A stretch of 36,505 bases of DNA, taken from contig CAIKVH010000116.1 of the NCBI GenBank assembly GCA_903830725.1, positions 1 to 36,505 on the forward strand, written 5' to 3'. The notes beneath the pieces were generated by a model. The model saw nothing but the letters and a program-made list of their open reading frames with translations, ran no database searches and was not told where the DNA came from. Source of the stretch: an uncultured Burkholderiales bacterium (GTDB lineage: Bacteria; Pseudomonadota; Gammaproteobacteria; Burkholderiales; Burkholderiaceae_C). Below, piece after piece: positions 28,333 through 35,409 of the stretch. The stretch's first letter is position 1; the number at the start of each line of letters is the position of its first letter. The translations under genes and the position numbers were made by a program.

Positions 28333-28599
28333 AGATTTTGGGATGTGTTGCTGCCAGGGAGCGACAACAGTCATCAAGAAGAACAGGAAACACACACTCG
28401 GGCAATGCAAGTGGTGATGGGACACAGACCATTTTACTCCTCCCCCATCGGCTGTTGAGCAGTAAGGACTTGTTTTTTTAGCAAATAGTGTCAATTGCTC
28501 TTGCCCAATCCCCCTTGGTTGATAATAGGCTTTAGTTAGAAATGATGAGTGCATTGTCTTCTGCGGTTTTTAAACTCCCTCCATTTACCCCCTAAATCT

Positions 28600-29421
28600 G
28601 TGATCCCAACCCGATTCGTTTTGATTGAGACCTCGCACGCCGGTAATGTGGGTGCGGTTGCTAGGGCTATGAAAGTAATGGGGTTCGAGGATTTGGTGTT
28701 GGTGCGCCCGCGCTGGGAGAATGTGCTCAGGCGGGAGGAGACCATTCAGCGGGCCAGCGGTGCTTTGGATGTTTTAAGAAACACGCGAATTGTGCAAACA
28801 CTGGATCAGGCTCTAGAAGGTATGAGCCACCTCTGCGCAACTGCGATGACTGAGCGCGATTTTGGTCCCCCAACGCGTGCCCCAAGGGAGCATTTGGCCT
28901 CCCTTATTGAGAGTATCAAAGGGCCTGCACACCCCGCGACTGGGGTAGCCTTTTTGTTTGGCTCTGAACGCTTTGGCATGACCAATGAGGACGTCTACCG
29001 ATGTCATGTCGCACTTAAAATTCCTTCTAATCCAGAGTTCGGGTCCTTGAACATAGCTGCTGCTGTGCAGTTGATTGCCTATGAATGGCGAATCTGTTTG
29101 GGTGGATTTGGGGCTCCATCTGAGGCACAGAAGTCAGAGAAGTCAGAAGATTCGCTTGCCGATGCGGCTCAAATTGGTGGACTTTTAAAGCATTGGCAAA
29201 GTGCGCTTGAAGCCGTTAGGTTCTTAGATCCTCTAGCGCCCAAGAAACTCATGCCCCGATTAAATCAATTGTTCAATAGGGCGCAGATGACAAATGAAGA
29301 AATTCATATCCTGCGAGGTGTTGCCAAAGCCATGATCCGAGTATCAGGGCAATGTGACTTTGAACAAACGGTCAAAGGCGATCAATCATCCCCAAAGACC
29401 GTTCACAAAACGTTGGATTGA
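28600..29421 (+). CDS. trmJ: tRNA (cytidine/uridine-2'-O-)-methyltransferase, TrmJ-like
   Basis: TrmJ methylates the ribose at position 32 of certain tRNAs. The protein is a SPOUT methyltransferase: ETSHAGNVGAVARAMKVMGF near the start, then LFGSERFGMTNEDV and IPSNPEFGSLNIAAAVQL, which form the trefoil-knot SAM site. GTG 28600 gives 273 residues and the family N-terminus (IPTRFVLIETS). A GTG at 28549 would add 17 residues of unlike sequence. Neither start has a Shine-Dalgarno. A GATAAT at 28521-28526 is a possible -10 but lacks a -35 at the right distance. cysE follows 17 bases after the stop. Confidence 0.88.
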   Translation: MIPTRFVLIETSHAGNVGAVARAMKVMGFEDLVLVRPRWENVLRREETIQRASGALDVLRNTRIVQTLDQALEGMSHLCATAMTERDFGPPTRAPREHLASLIESIKGPAHPATGVAFLFGSERFGMTNEDVYRCHVALKIPSNPEFGSLNIAAAVQLIAYEWRICLGGFGAPSEAQKSEKSEDSLADAAQIGGLLKHWQSALEAVRFLDPLAPKKLMPRLNQLFNRAQMTNEEIHILRGVAKAMIRVSGQCDFEQTVKGDQSSPKTVHKTLD

Positions 29422-29438
29422 AAAAAAGATAGACTCTA

Positions 29439-30203
29439 ATGATGTTTAAGAGATTGAGATCTGATATTCAGTGCATTTTGGACCGTGACCCCGCTGCAAG
29501 GAGTAGGCTTGAGGTGCTCACCTGCTATCCAGGTGTGCACGCTTTGATTTTTCACCGGATCTCCCACCGCTTGTGGTACTCGCGGATGTTTTGGTTGGCT
29601 CGGTTTATCTCCAACTTCTCGCGTTGGTTCACCGGTATTGAGATCCATCCCGCAGCAACCATTGGGGAGAGAGTTTTCTTAGACCACGCCATGGGTGTTG
29701 TGATTGGGGAGACGGCGGTGGTTGGGGACGGGTGTACGATTTACCAAGGCGTAACTTTGGGAGGCACAACGCTTTACAAAAATACCAAGCGACATCCCAC
29801 CCTAGGAAAGGATGTCGTTGTGGGAGCAGGCGCTAAAGTGCTCGGTGGATTTGAGGTCGGAGACGGAGCCAGAATTGGTAGCAATTCAGTGGTGACCAAG
29901 GCCGTTCCTAAGGGGGCTACTGCGGTTGGCAATCCAGCGCGAATTATTGAACAGTCCTCTGATGTGAAGCGCGAAGAGGCGGCAGCTAAGATGGGGTTTT
30001 CTGCTTACGGGGTCTCACAAAATGATGATCCTGTCAGCCAAGCCTTGCGGGGCCTGATAGACAATGCACAAACGCAGGAGGAGCAAATTGCGCTTTTGTG
30101 GGCCACACTGGAAAAGCTATCCAAAGGATCCGCTGAAATGCCACAGGGGGCCGTGAAGACAACCCAATTTCAGTCGGATCGGTTGAATAAGTTATTGGAA
30201 TGA
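29439..30203 (+). CDS. cysE: Serine O-acetyltransferase
   Basis: CysE transfers acetyl from acetyl-CoA to L-serine, the first committed step of cysteine synthesis. The 254 residues have a short helical N-terminal domain, then a left-handed beta-helix built of hexapeptide repeats: [63 protein letters not shown]. The acetyltransferase Asp-His pair is in LDHAMG. ATG 29439 is followed at once by a second ATG (29442); either may be used. It lies 17 bases after trmJ, a small operon also seen in other Burkholderiales, as I recall. Cysteine feedback inhibition is a property of the family and was not judged here. Confidence 0.95.
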   Translation: MMFKRLRSDIQCILDRDPAARSRLEVLTCYPGVHALIFHRISHRLWYSRMFWLARFISNFSRWFTGIEIHPAATIGERVFLDHAMGVVIGETAVVGDGCTIYQGVTLGGTTLYKNTKRHPTLGKDVVVGAGAKVLGGFEVGDGARIGSNSVVTKAVPKGATAVGNPARIIEQSSDVKREEAAAKMGFSAYGVSQNDDPVSQALRGLIDNAQTQEEQIALLWATLEKLSKGSAEMPQGAVKTTQFQSDRLNKLLE

Positions 30204-30275
30204 GCAGTCCTATCTAAATAATTTCTCCATCTTCCTCTCTAAGTTTCAATCCCAAAGCCCCACTCCCTTTCTTCA

Positions 30276-30842
30276 ATGACAGAACCTCAAAGCTCAGAGC
30301 TTCACCTTGACGCGTTAGAAGCCACCCAAGTCTTAACCCCGTCGGTGGTTGGCAAGGCACGTGGGGCGCTTTTAACGATTGCCGTTTTTGAGGCAGTCAA
30401 GGGATTTGCGGCCATTGCAGCGAGCTTAGGTTTGCTGTCCCTCGCGCACAGAGACGTTCGCAGATTGGCTTACGCTTTGATTGGTCATTTCCATCTGGAC
30501 CCAGAAGCCCATTACCCGCAACTCCTCATTGAGGCCGCTGATTGGGTTGCAACCTCTAACGTTTACTCCATTTTTGCTCTCGCACTCGCCTACGCAGTCA
30601 TACGCTTGGCTGAGGCTTATGGGTTGTGGAAGGACAGGGCCTGGGCGGAGTGGCTCGCCGCATTATCGGGCGCTTTGTACTTGCCCCTCGAACTTAGCCA
30701 CCTGATCAAGCACCCAACAACGATCAATGCTTGCGTTTTGATTGGTAATTTGGCGGTTGTCATTTTTATGGTGTTTCGCTTGAAAATGCGAAACAACGAG
30801 GCTGAGTTTGAAGCCCCTCCCTTGAAGGGTTCTTCCCCGTGA
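30276..30842 (+). CDS. DUF2127-type membrane protein
   Basis: This is a 188-residue membrane protein of unknown function, matching the DUF2127 pattern. The N-terminal 25 residues are polar. A first membrane segment is at about 30-52 (LLTIAVFEAVKGFAAIAASLG), with further segments at about 90-112, 125-142 and 150-168. Between them are the typical AEAYGLWKDRAWAEWLA and LPLELSHLIKHPT strings. The C-terminal tail is polar. It follows cysE by 72 bases on the same strand, without a clear ribosome site. Confidence 0.8.
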   Translation: MTEPQSSELHLDALEATQVLTPSVVGKARGALLTIAVFEAVKGFAAIAASLGLLSLAHRDVRRLAYALIGHFHLDPEAHYPQLLIEAADWVATSNVYSIFALALAYAVIRLAEAYGLWKDRAWAEWLAALSGALYLPLELSHLIKHPTTINACVLIGNLAVVIFMVFRLKMRNNEAEFEAPPLKGSSP

Positions 30843-31025
30843 TGAGAGTTTTTGTGAGTTAAACGTTGTTTGGAGTTGTAAATTATTAGCCTCTAGACAG
30901 ATCCTTGATGGGTAGTTCTTTCTTGCAAAATTGAATACGACCCTTTTGTACTCATAAATTTATCGTGATTTGAAAAAAGATACTCCAAATGCGCTATAGT
31001 TATGTAAATAATAGGTGGGCAACTT

Positions 31026-31484
31026 ATGGCAAAAGAAGATTTAGAACTTAGAAACAGACTGGAAGAGCAAAGGCGCAGATCTCAAATGATCCGCGAACAA
31101 GCGCAACGCAGTTCCGACCGTAGTTCAGACGAGCCAGCAGCAGTTGAATCCAAGCGAACAAATTCTGATAGTAATAATTTAATGATCGGTGAGGGCGTAA
31201 CCTTCAGCGGCTCCATCTCTGTCCCAGGTATGGCGGTCATTAATGGCAAGGTTAGTGGCGAAGTTACAACGGACTCACTTCAAATCGGTAAGACCGGTCA
31301 TATCACTGGAAAAGTCAAGGCCAAAGAAATTGACGTCCAAGGTGAGTTGCACGAAGACATTACCTGTGAAAATCACATCATCATCCACGCCTCTGGCGTT
31401 GTAAGCGGGAAGCTAGACTACTCAGAGCTCGAAATAGAGCGCGGTGGCCAATTCCGCGGCAATATGAGCCAACGGAATAATTAA
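31026..31484 (+). CDS. Bactofilin family protein
   Basis: Bactofilins are small cytoskeletal proteins that polymerise without nucleotides and help place cell-wall enzymes or other factors. The 152 residues have a charged, probably disordered N-terminal segment rich in Arg, Glu, Gln and Ser (1-50). A repetitive beta-helix core follows (about 53-148), with GEGVTFSGSISVPG, INGKVSGEVTTDSLQIGKTG and ASGVVSGKLDYSELEIERG. No membrane segment is present. AGGTGG 7 bases before the ATG is a good ribosome site. A 183-base gap precedes the gene; it has a TATAGT (30995-31000) whose best upstream TTGAAA is 20 bases away, so any promoter call is weak. Confidence 0.92.
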   Translation: MAKEDLELRNRLEEQRRRSQMIREQAQRSSDRSSDEPAAVESKRTNSDSNNLMIGEGVTFSGSISVPGMAVINGKVSGEVTTDSLQIGKTGHITGKVKAKEIDVQGELHEDITCENHIIIHASGVVSGKLDYSELEIERGGQFRGNMSQRNN

Positions 31485-31492
31485 GATCCCAG

Positions 31493-31523
31493 AAAAACGA
31501 GCACCTTTGGGTTTTGGTGCCGT
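31493..31523 (-). terminator. Rho-independent terminator of the darP-mog transcript
   Basis: Read on the minus strand, ACG-GCACC pairs with GGTGC-(T)-CGT (5 bp plus 3 bp after a bulged base; arms at 31516-31523 and 31497-31505) and is followed at once by Ts (plus-strand A run 31493-31497). It lies just past the mog stop, between two convergent genes. Confidence 0.65.
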
Positions 31524-31536
31524 CCGTGCGGGAGGC

Positions 31537-32112
31537 TTATTTTTTAGTTGCACTCTTAGGACGGAAGGCTTTACAAATACTCTCCACCGTTTCTAAGTAG
31601 GGACCACCAATTAAATCAATGCAATAGGGTACGGCTGCGAATATGCCTTGAGCTATCACCTCGCCTTGGGGCCCTTTAAGACCTGTTAGCGTCTCCTCTA
31701 TCGATTTAGGTTGTCCGGGGAGGTTGATAATTAAAGACTTGTCCCGTATCACCGCAGTTTGTCTCGACAAAATAGCAGTAGGGACGAAATTCAAGCTGAT
31801 CTGACGCATCTGTTCGCCAAATCCTGGCATTACCTTATGGGCTACAGCCAATGTGGCCTCTGGGGTAACGTCTCTGAGTGCAGGCCCAGTTCCCCCGGTG
31901 GTTAGTATCAAGGCGCAACCCAGACCAGTCAACTCAATCAAATTGCGCTCGATCAGGGACTGCTCGTCCGCAATTAACCGAGTCTCAAAGGTCAGTGGGT
32001 TGAGCAGAGCACCTTGTAGCCACTGGGTCAGTGCAGGGATGCCCTTGTCTTCATAAACCCCGGAGCTCGCGCGGTCACTAATGGAGACCAAACCAATCTT
32101 GACGGTATCCAT
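31537..32112 (-). CDS. mog: Molybdopterin adenylyltransferase
   Basis: Mog adenylates molybdopterin before molybdate insertion in molybdenum cofactor synthesis. The 191 residues begin with KIGLVSISDRASSGVYEDKG. They carry the family nucleotide-binding segment LTTGGTGPALRDVTPEAT and the later SLIINLPGQPKSIEETL. AAGGA lies 6-7 bases before the ATG, inside the end of darP, and the two genes are only 2 bases apart, so they are cotranscribed and probably coupled. No other molybdenum-cofactor genes are in the window. Confidence 0.94.
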   Translation of the reverse strand: MDTVKIGLVSISDRASSGVYEDKGIPALTQWLQGALLNPLTFETRLIADEQSLIERNLIELTGLGCALILTTGGTGPALRDVTPEATLAVAHKVMPGFGEQMRQISLNFVPTAILSRQTAVIRDKSLIINLPGQPKSIEETLTGLKGPQGEVIAQGIFAAVPYCIDLIGGPYLETVESICKAFRPKSATKK

Positions 32113-32114
32113 AA

Positions 32115-32777
32115 CTAGTCCTTTGATGTGTCGTGATTGGAATCGAGATGATTTGCGTCCTCCAAGTGTTCCTTAATCATTTGAAACAGCTCCCTATACG
32201 CTTTGCTTTGCCGGGGCGCGAGGCCTTTTGAGATATCACTAGGCTGGGTTTTGTTATCTCGCCTTGCCTGGCGGATCAGGGCTCTCAGCTCTTGAAGGTC
32301 GCAACTGGGGTGGGAGTGGTGCCAGGACTCTAGAGCCTCGTCCTCCCGCAAAAGACGCTCCCGCCAGGCCTCCGTCAGATGCAGCATTTGCGTCTCTCGA
32401 GCACTCCCCGATTGCTGTTCCTCCAAACGCACGCGCAACGCTTGGACATCCTCCTCGTCCAGTTTACGCATGAGCTTACCCACGTATTGAAGCTGTCGCC
32501 TCTTACCCTCAAAGTTGGTTATTTTTTTTGCCTGCTCCACCGCCTCAATCAAGCTGTCAGGTAAATGACCCGCTGAGCTCAGCTTATCAATCAAGTCTTG
32601 CCTGAGGGTTAGGAGTGATTCCCCCAAAGTTTGTAGCTCGGCGCTCTCTCTCTTAAGGTCTGTTTTGCTGAGCGAGTCTGTGCCCTTCATTTCCTGCTTG
32701 AGTTCCAAATCAAGCTCACTGCCTTCGGCCACAAATTGACCTTTTACAAAGTAACCTTTTTTAAGTTTCTTAGCCAT
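32115..32777 (-). CDS. darP: Ribosome biogenesis factor DarP (YjgA, DUF615)
   Basis: DarP binds late 50S precursors and helps form the peptidyl-transferase centre. The 220-residue product is charged and helical, and contains the DUF615 signatures KRESAELQTLGESLLTL, ITNFEGKRRQLQYVGKLMR and KAYRELFQMIKEHL. The first 30 residues and the Asp/His/Ser-rich tail are variable. It is the first gene of a darP-mog pair and diverges from pmbA across a 150-base gap, an arrangement I recall from other betaproteobacteria. No clear Shine-Dalgarno is seen. Confidence 0.92.
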   Translation of the reverse strand: MAKKLKKGYFVKGQFVAEGSELDLELKQEMKGTDSLSKTDLKRESAELQTLGESLLTLRQDLIDKLSSAGHLPDSLIEAVEQAKKITNFEGKRRQLQYVGKLMRKLDEEDVQALRVRLEEQQSGSARETQMLHLTEAWRERLLREDEALESWHHSHPSCDLQELRALIRQARRDNKTQPSDISKGLAPRQSKAYRELFQMIKEHLEDANHLDSNHDTSKD

Positions 32778-32927
32778 TGATATTTTGTCTTTTTAGTGGT
32801 TTCTCGGTACCCCAGTATCATATATCCCCAATGAGCGACAATACTCATTCAGGCTTGATAAGCCTCAACAAACTTGTACGCGTTGAAATGATTGTCGTAC
32901 TGTTCTTAATTAACGAATTTTTGCTTT

Positions 32928-34361
32928 ATGACTTCTTTGTCTAATTCCACCTCCCATCTTGTCTCCTCTAGTGCCCGTGACGCGGGCGCTATACAGTCTG
33001 CTCATGAAGAGCGGGGTGGATTCAGCCACAGCAGGGAGCATTTTGAGGAGTTGGTTGAAAAGGCGCTCGCGCATGCAAAAAAATTAGGGGCCACCAACGC
33101 CGCAGCCGAAGCCTCAGAGGGATGTGGCTTGAGCGTCTCGGTGCGCAAAGGCGAACTCGAAAACGTTGAACGCAACAGAGACAAGTCTCTTGGCGTCACC
33201 GTATATGTCGGGAAGAGACGAGGAAACGCCAGTACCTCTGACTACTCGGACGCAGCCATTGAGCGCACGGTGCAAGCTGCCTACGATATCGCTAAATTTA
33301 CAGCAGAAGACCCCGTAGCGGGTCTGCCCGAGGTCGAGTACATATCAAAGCACCACAGAGATTTAGATCTATTTCATCCCTGGCATATTGACAGTGCAAG
33401 GGCTTTGGAGATGGCCCTTGATTGTGAGGCTGCAGCTTTCGAGACCAGTCCCTTAATCTCAAACAGCGAGGGGGCTGCAGTTTCGGCTCAGCAAAGCCAT
33501 TTCTTCAGTGCACATACCAACGGATTTAGAGGCGGATACGCTAGCTCTAGACACAGCATCTCTGTTGCACCAATTGCGGGTGAGGGCGATGAAATGCAAA
33601 GAGATTCTTGGGCAAGTTCGATGCGCTGTGCAGATGACCTTGCCTCTGGGCGCTCGATTGGGCGCTACGCAGCAGAGCGCGCGCTCAGTCGTCTTAACGC
33701 GCGCAAAATCAAAACCATCAGTTGTCCCGTGCTCTTTGAGGCCCCTTTGTCAGCCGGTTTGCTTGGGCATTTGATACAGGCCATCAATGGCGGCGCTTTG
33801 TACAGGAAGAGCAGCTTTTTGATGGACTCGCTGGGTAAGCAAGTTCTCCCAGAGCACATCAATGTTTATGAAGATCCTTTTATCCTGCGCGGTAAAGGAA
33901 GCTCTCCCTTTGATGATGAGGGAGTCATCACTAAAGAGCGACAAGTCATTGAAGCCGGGCGCATTGAAGGCTATTTCCTAAGCACCTATTCAGCGCGTAA
34001 ACTGGGTATGCAAACCACAGGGAATGCGGGCGGTTCGCATAACTTGACGCTAACGTCTAAGCTCACAAAGCCCACCGATGATTTGAGGGAGATGCTTAAA
34101 AAACTTGGTACGGGACTGTTTGTTATTGAGCTGATGGGGCACGGAGTTAACTCCGTGACCGGCGACTACTCCAGAGGCGCTAGTGGATTTTGGGTTGAGA
34201 AGGGGGAGATTGCATTCCCTGTTCAAGAGATCACGATCGCAGGCAATTTACTCGATATGTACAAAGGCCTACTTGCGGTAGGTGCAGATGCTTACAACTA
34301 CGGCGCTAAAACAGTTGGTTCTGTCCTCATCAATAAGATGAAGATAGCAGGTTCGACCTAA
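32928..34361 (+). CDS. pmbA: Metalloprotease PmbA (TldE)
   Basis: PmbA/TldE forms a heterodimeric protease with TldD, which processes modified peptides such as microcin B17 and degrades the CcdA antitoxin. In the complex TldE is the partner without the zinc motif, and no HExxxH is seen here, as expected. The 477 residues contain the family strings VRKGELENVERNRDKSLGVTVY, EGYFLSTYSARKLGMQTTGNAGG, and FVIELMGHGVNSVTGDYSRGASGF near the C-terminus. The N-terminal 30 residues are Ser-rich and variable. No Shine-Dalgarno precedes the ATG. tldD is not in the window. The stop codon lies in the first unit of an 11-bp repeat array. Confidence 0.95.
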   Translation: MTSLSNSTSHLVSSSARDAGAIQSAHEERGGFSHSREHFEELVEKALAHAKKLGATNAAAEASEGCGLSVSVRKGELENVERNRDKSLGVTVYVGKRRGNASTSDYSDAAIERTVQAAYDIAKFTAEDPVAGLPEVEYISKHHRDLDLFHPWHIDSARALEMALDCEAAAFETSPLISNSEGAAVSAQQSHFFSAHTNGFRGGYASSRHSISVAPIAGEGDEMQRDSWASSMRCADDLASGRSIGRYAAERALSRLNARKIKTISCPVLFEAPLSAGLLGHLIQAINGGALYRKSSFLMDSLGKQVLPEHINVYEDPFILRGKGSSPFDDEGVITKERQVIEAGRIEGYFLSTYSARKLGMQTTGNAGGSHNLTLTSKLTKPTDDLREMLKKLGTGLFVIELMGHGVNSVTGDYSRGASGFWVEKGEIAFPVQEITIAGNLLDMYKGLLAVGADAYNYGAKTVGSVLINKMKIAGST

Positions 34362-34436
34362 GCTCAATCTAAGTTCAATCTAAGTTCAATCTAAGTTCAA
34401 TCTAAGTTCAATCTAAGTTCAATAAAAGTTGAGCTT
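34360..34436 (+). repeat. 11-bp tandem repeat array (about 5.8 copies) flanked by an inverted repeat
   Basis: The unit AAGTTCAATCT is present in four exact copies (34371-34414). A variant first copy AAGCTCAATCT (34360-34370) overlaps the pmbA stop, and a partial sixth copy lies at 34415-34423. AAGCTCAA (34360-34367) and TTGAGCTT (34429-34436) are exact inverted partners enclosing the array, so the transcript could fold as a large stem-loop. The array ends 8 bases before the yqeY stop on the other strand. Confidence 0.95.
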
Positions 34437-34443
34437 GAAAAAA

Positions 34444-34887
34444 TTAACTCAGAGCCGCCTTCACGGCGGCGCTGACCAGCCCCATATCTGCCTTACCCGT
34501 GAATTTTGCTTTAGCAGCGCCCATCACTTTGCCCATATCAGCGGCTCCATTTGCGCCTACTTCGGTGATCAGGGCTTTAACTGCGGCCGTGATCTCCTCT
34601 GGACTCATTCTCTGGGGCAGGTAAGCTTCTAAGATCCCCATCTCCAGTGTTTCTTGGTCAGCCAAGTCTTGGCGGCCAGCGCTTGTGTAAGCGCTTACAG
34701 AGTCTTTGCGTTGCTTGATTAACTTGTCCACGATCGCAATGACTTGGGCGTCATCGAGCGTGATTCGTTCATCAACCTCACGCTGCTTAATCGCTGCTTG
34801 TAAGAGACGAATGGTTCCCAGCTTTTGGGTATCTTTGGCTCTCATGGCATTTTTCATGTCATCAGTGATTTGATCTTTTAAGCTCAT
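34444..34887 (-). CDS. yqeY: GatB/YqeY domain-containing protein
   Basis: YqeY-like proteins resemble the tail domain of the GatB amidotransferase subunit and may bind tRNA; the exact role is unknown. The 147 residues show the family N-terminus SLKDQITDDMKNAMRAKD and the central GRQDLADQETLEMGILEAYLPQ. The C-terminal AADMGKVMGAAKAKFTGKAD and LVSAAVK complete it. AGGAG lies 6-7 bases before the ATG, a strong site. It is downstream of rpsU on the same strand, but a strong terminator lies between them, so read-through or a separate promoter is needed. The usual next gene, dnaG, is not present. Confidence 0.93.
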   Translation of the reverse strand: MSLKDQITDDMKNAMRAKDTQKLGTIRLLQAAIKQREVDERITLDDAQVIAIVDKLIKQRKDSVSAYTSAGRQDLADQETLEMGILEAYLPQRMSPEEITAAVKALITEVGANGAADMGKVMGAAKAKFTGKADMGLVSAAVKAALS

Positions 34888-34937
34888 GAATGCTCCTAAA
34901 ATTGAATAGAGTGAATATTAAAAAGGAAATTCGAAAT

Positions 34938-34969
34938 AAAAAAGCCCGCTCGGGTTACCCCGTGCGAGC
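34938..34969 (-). terminator. Rho-independent terminator of rpsU
   Basis: On the minus strand GCTCGC-A-CGGG pairs with CCCG-A-GCGGGC around a GTAA (GNRA) tetraloop: 10 pairs with one A-A mismatch and one G-U. A run of six Ts follows (plus-strand A run 34938-34943). It is GC-rich and convincing, and sits between rpsU and yqeY. Confidence 0.88.
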
Positions 34970-35006
34970 CCTTGTGCTCTAGGAAGCTACTAAATCAACT
35001 TGTAGA

Positions 35007-35219
35007 TTAATACATCTTCTTAGGCAATTGCATACTGCGCACGCGCTTGTAGTGGCGTTTTACAGCTGCTGCTTTTTTACGTTTACGCTCAGCAGTTGGC
35101 TTTTCATAAAACTCACGAGCTCTTAGCTCTGTCAGCAAACCGAGTTTCTCAATCGTGCGCTTGAACCGACGAAGAGCAACGTCAAAGGGCTCGTTTTCTT
35201 TTAATCGAATGGTTGTCAT
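35007..35219 (-). CDS. rpsU: 30S ribosomal protein S21
   Basis: S21 is a small basic protein near the 3' end of 16S rRNA that helps translation initiation. The 70 residues match the family throughout: [19 protein letters not shown], the central [19 protein letters not shown] and the Lys/Arg-rich C-terminus. The leader before the ATG is AT-rich with no Shine-Dalgarno (ATTCATTTA directly before the start). A promoter about 130 bases upstream and a leader hairpin are listed separately. A terminator follows the stop. Confidence 0.97.
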   Translation of the reverse strand: MTTIRLKENEPFDVALRRFKRTIEKLGLLTELRAREFYEKPTAERKRKKAAAVKRHYKRVRSMQLPKKMY

Positions 35220-35275
35220 TAAATGAATTTTTCAAAATGTGCAAATCACTTTAACAAGGAAGATCGATGAGCCTT

Positions 35276-35298
35276 GTATCAATGATTGCGATTGATAC
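35276..35298 (-). promoter_or_regulatory. Perfect hairpin in the rpsU leader
   Basis: GTATCAAT (35276-35283) and ATTGATAC (35291-35298) form a perfect 8-bp stem with a 7-base loop. On the minus strand it lies between the predicted promoter and the rpsU start, about 55 bases before the ATG. It has no T run, so it is more likely a control or stability element than a terminator. Confidence 0.5.
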
Positions 35299-35349
35299 CC
35301 CAACTACTTGTTTTGCGGCCGTCGGGGGGATTAGCCAAATTAGCCTTAA

Positions 35350-35377
35350 ATTATAACCCCATCGCGCCCGTTGTCCA
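35350..35377 (-). promoter_or_regulatory. Predicted sigma-70 promoter of rpsU
   Basis: On the minus strand TGGACA (35377-35372) is followed after 16 bases by a perfect TATAAT (35355-35350). Start of transcription would be near 35343, giving a leader of about 125 bases that includes the hairpin at 35276-35298. Confidence 0.65.
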
Positions 35378-35409
35378 GCCTAAAGCCAACTAAACCCGGC
35401 TGTATTGAA

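Noticed and set aside
28333..28554. Upstream extension of suhB to 28554 as coding
   Set aside because: The extra 74 residues are unlike the family, and the usual N-terminus begins at ATG 28332.
30969..31000. TTGAAA and TATAGT before the bactofilin gene as a promoter
   Set aside because: The spacer is 20 bases, beyond the usual 16-18, and no extended -10 is present.
34360..34423. The 11-bp repeats as iterons of a replication origin
   Set aside because: No replication initiator gene, no DnaA boxes recognised, and the surroundings are core chromosomal genes.
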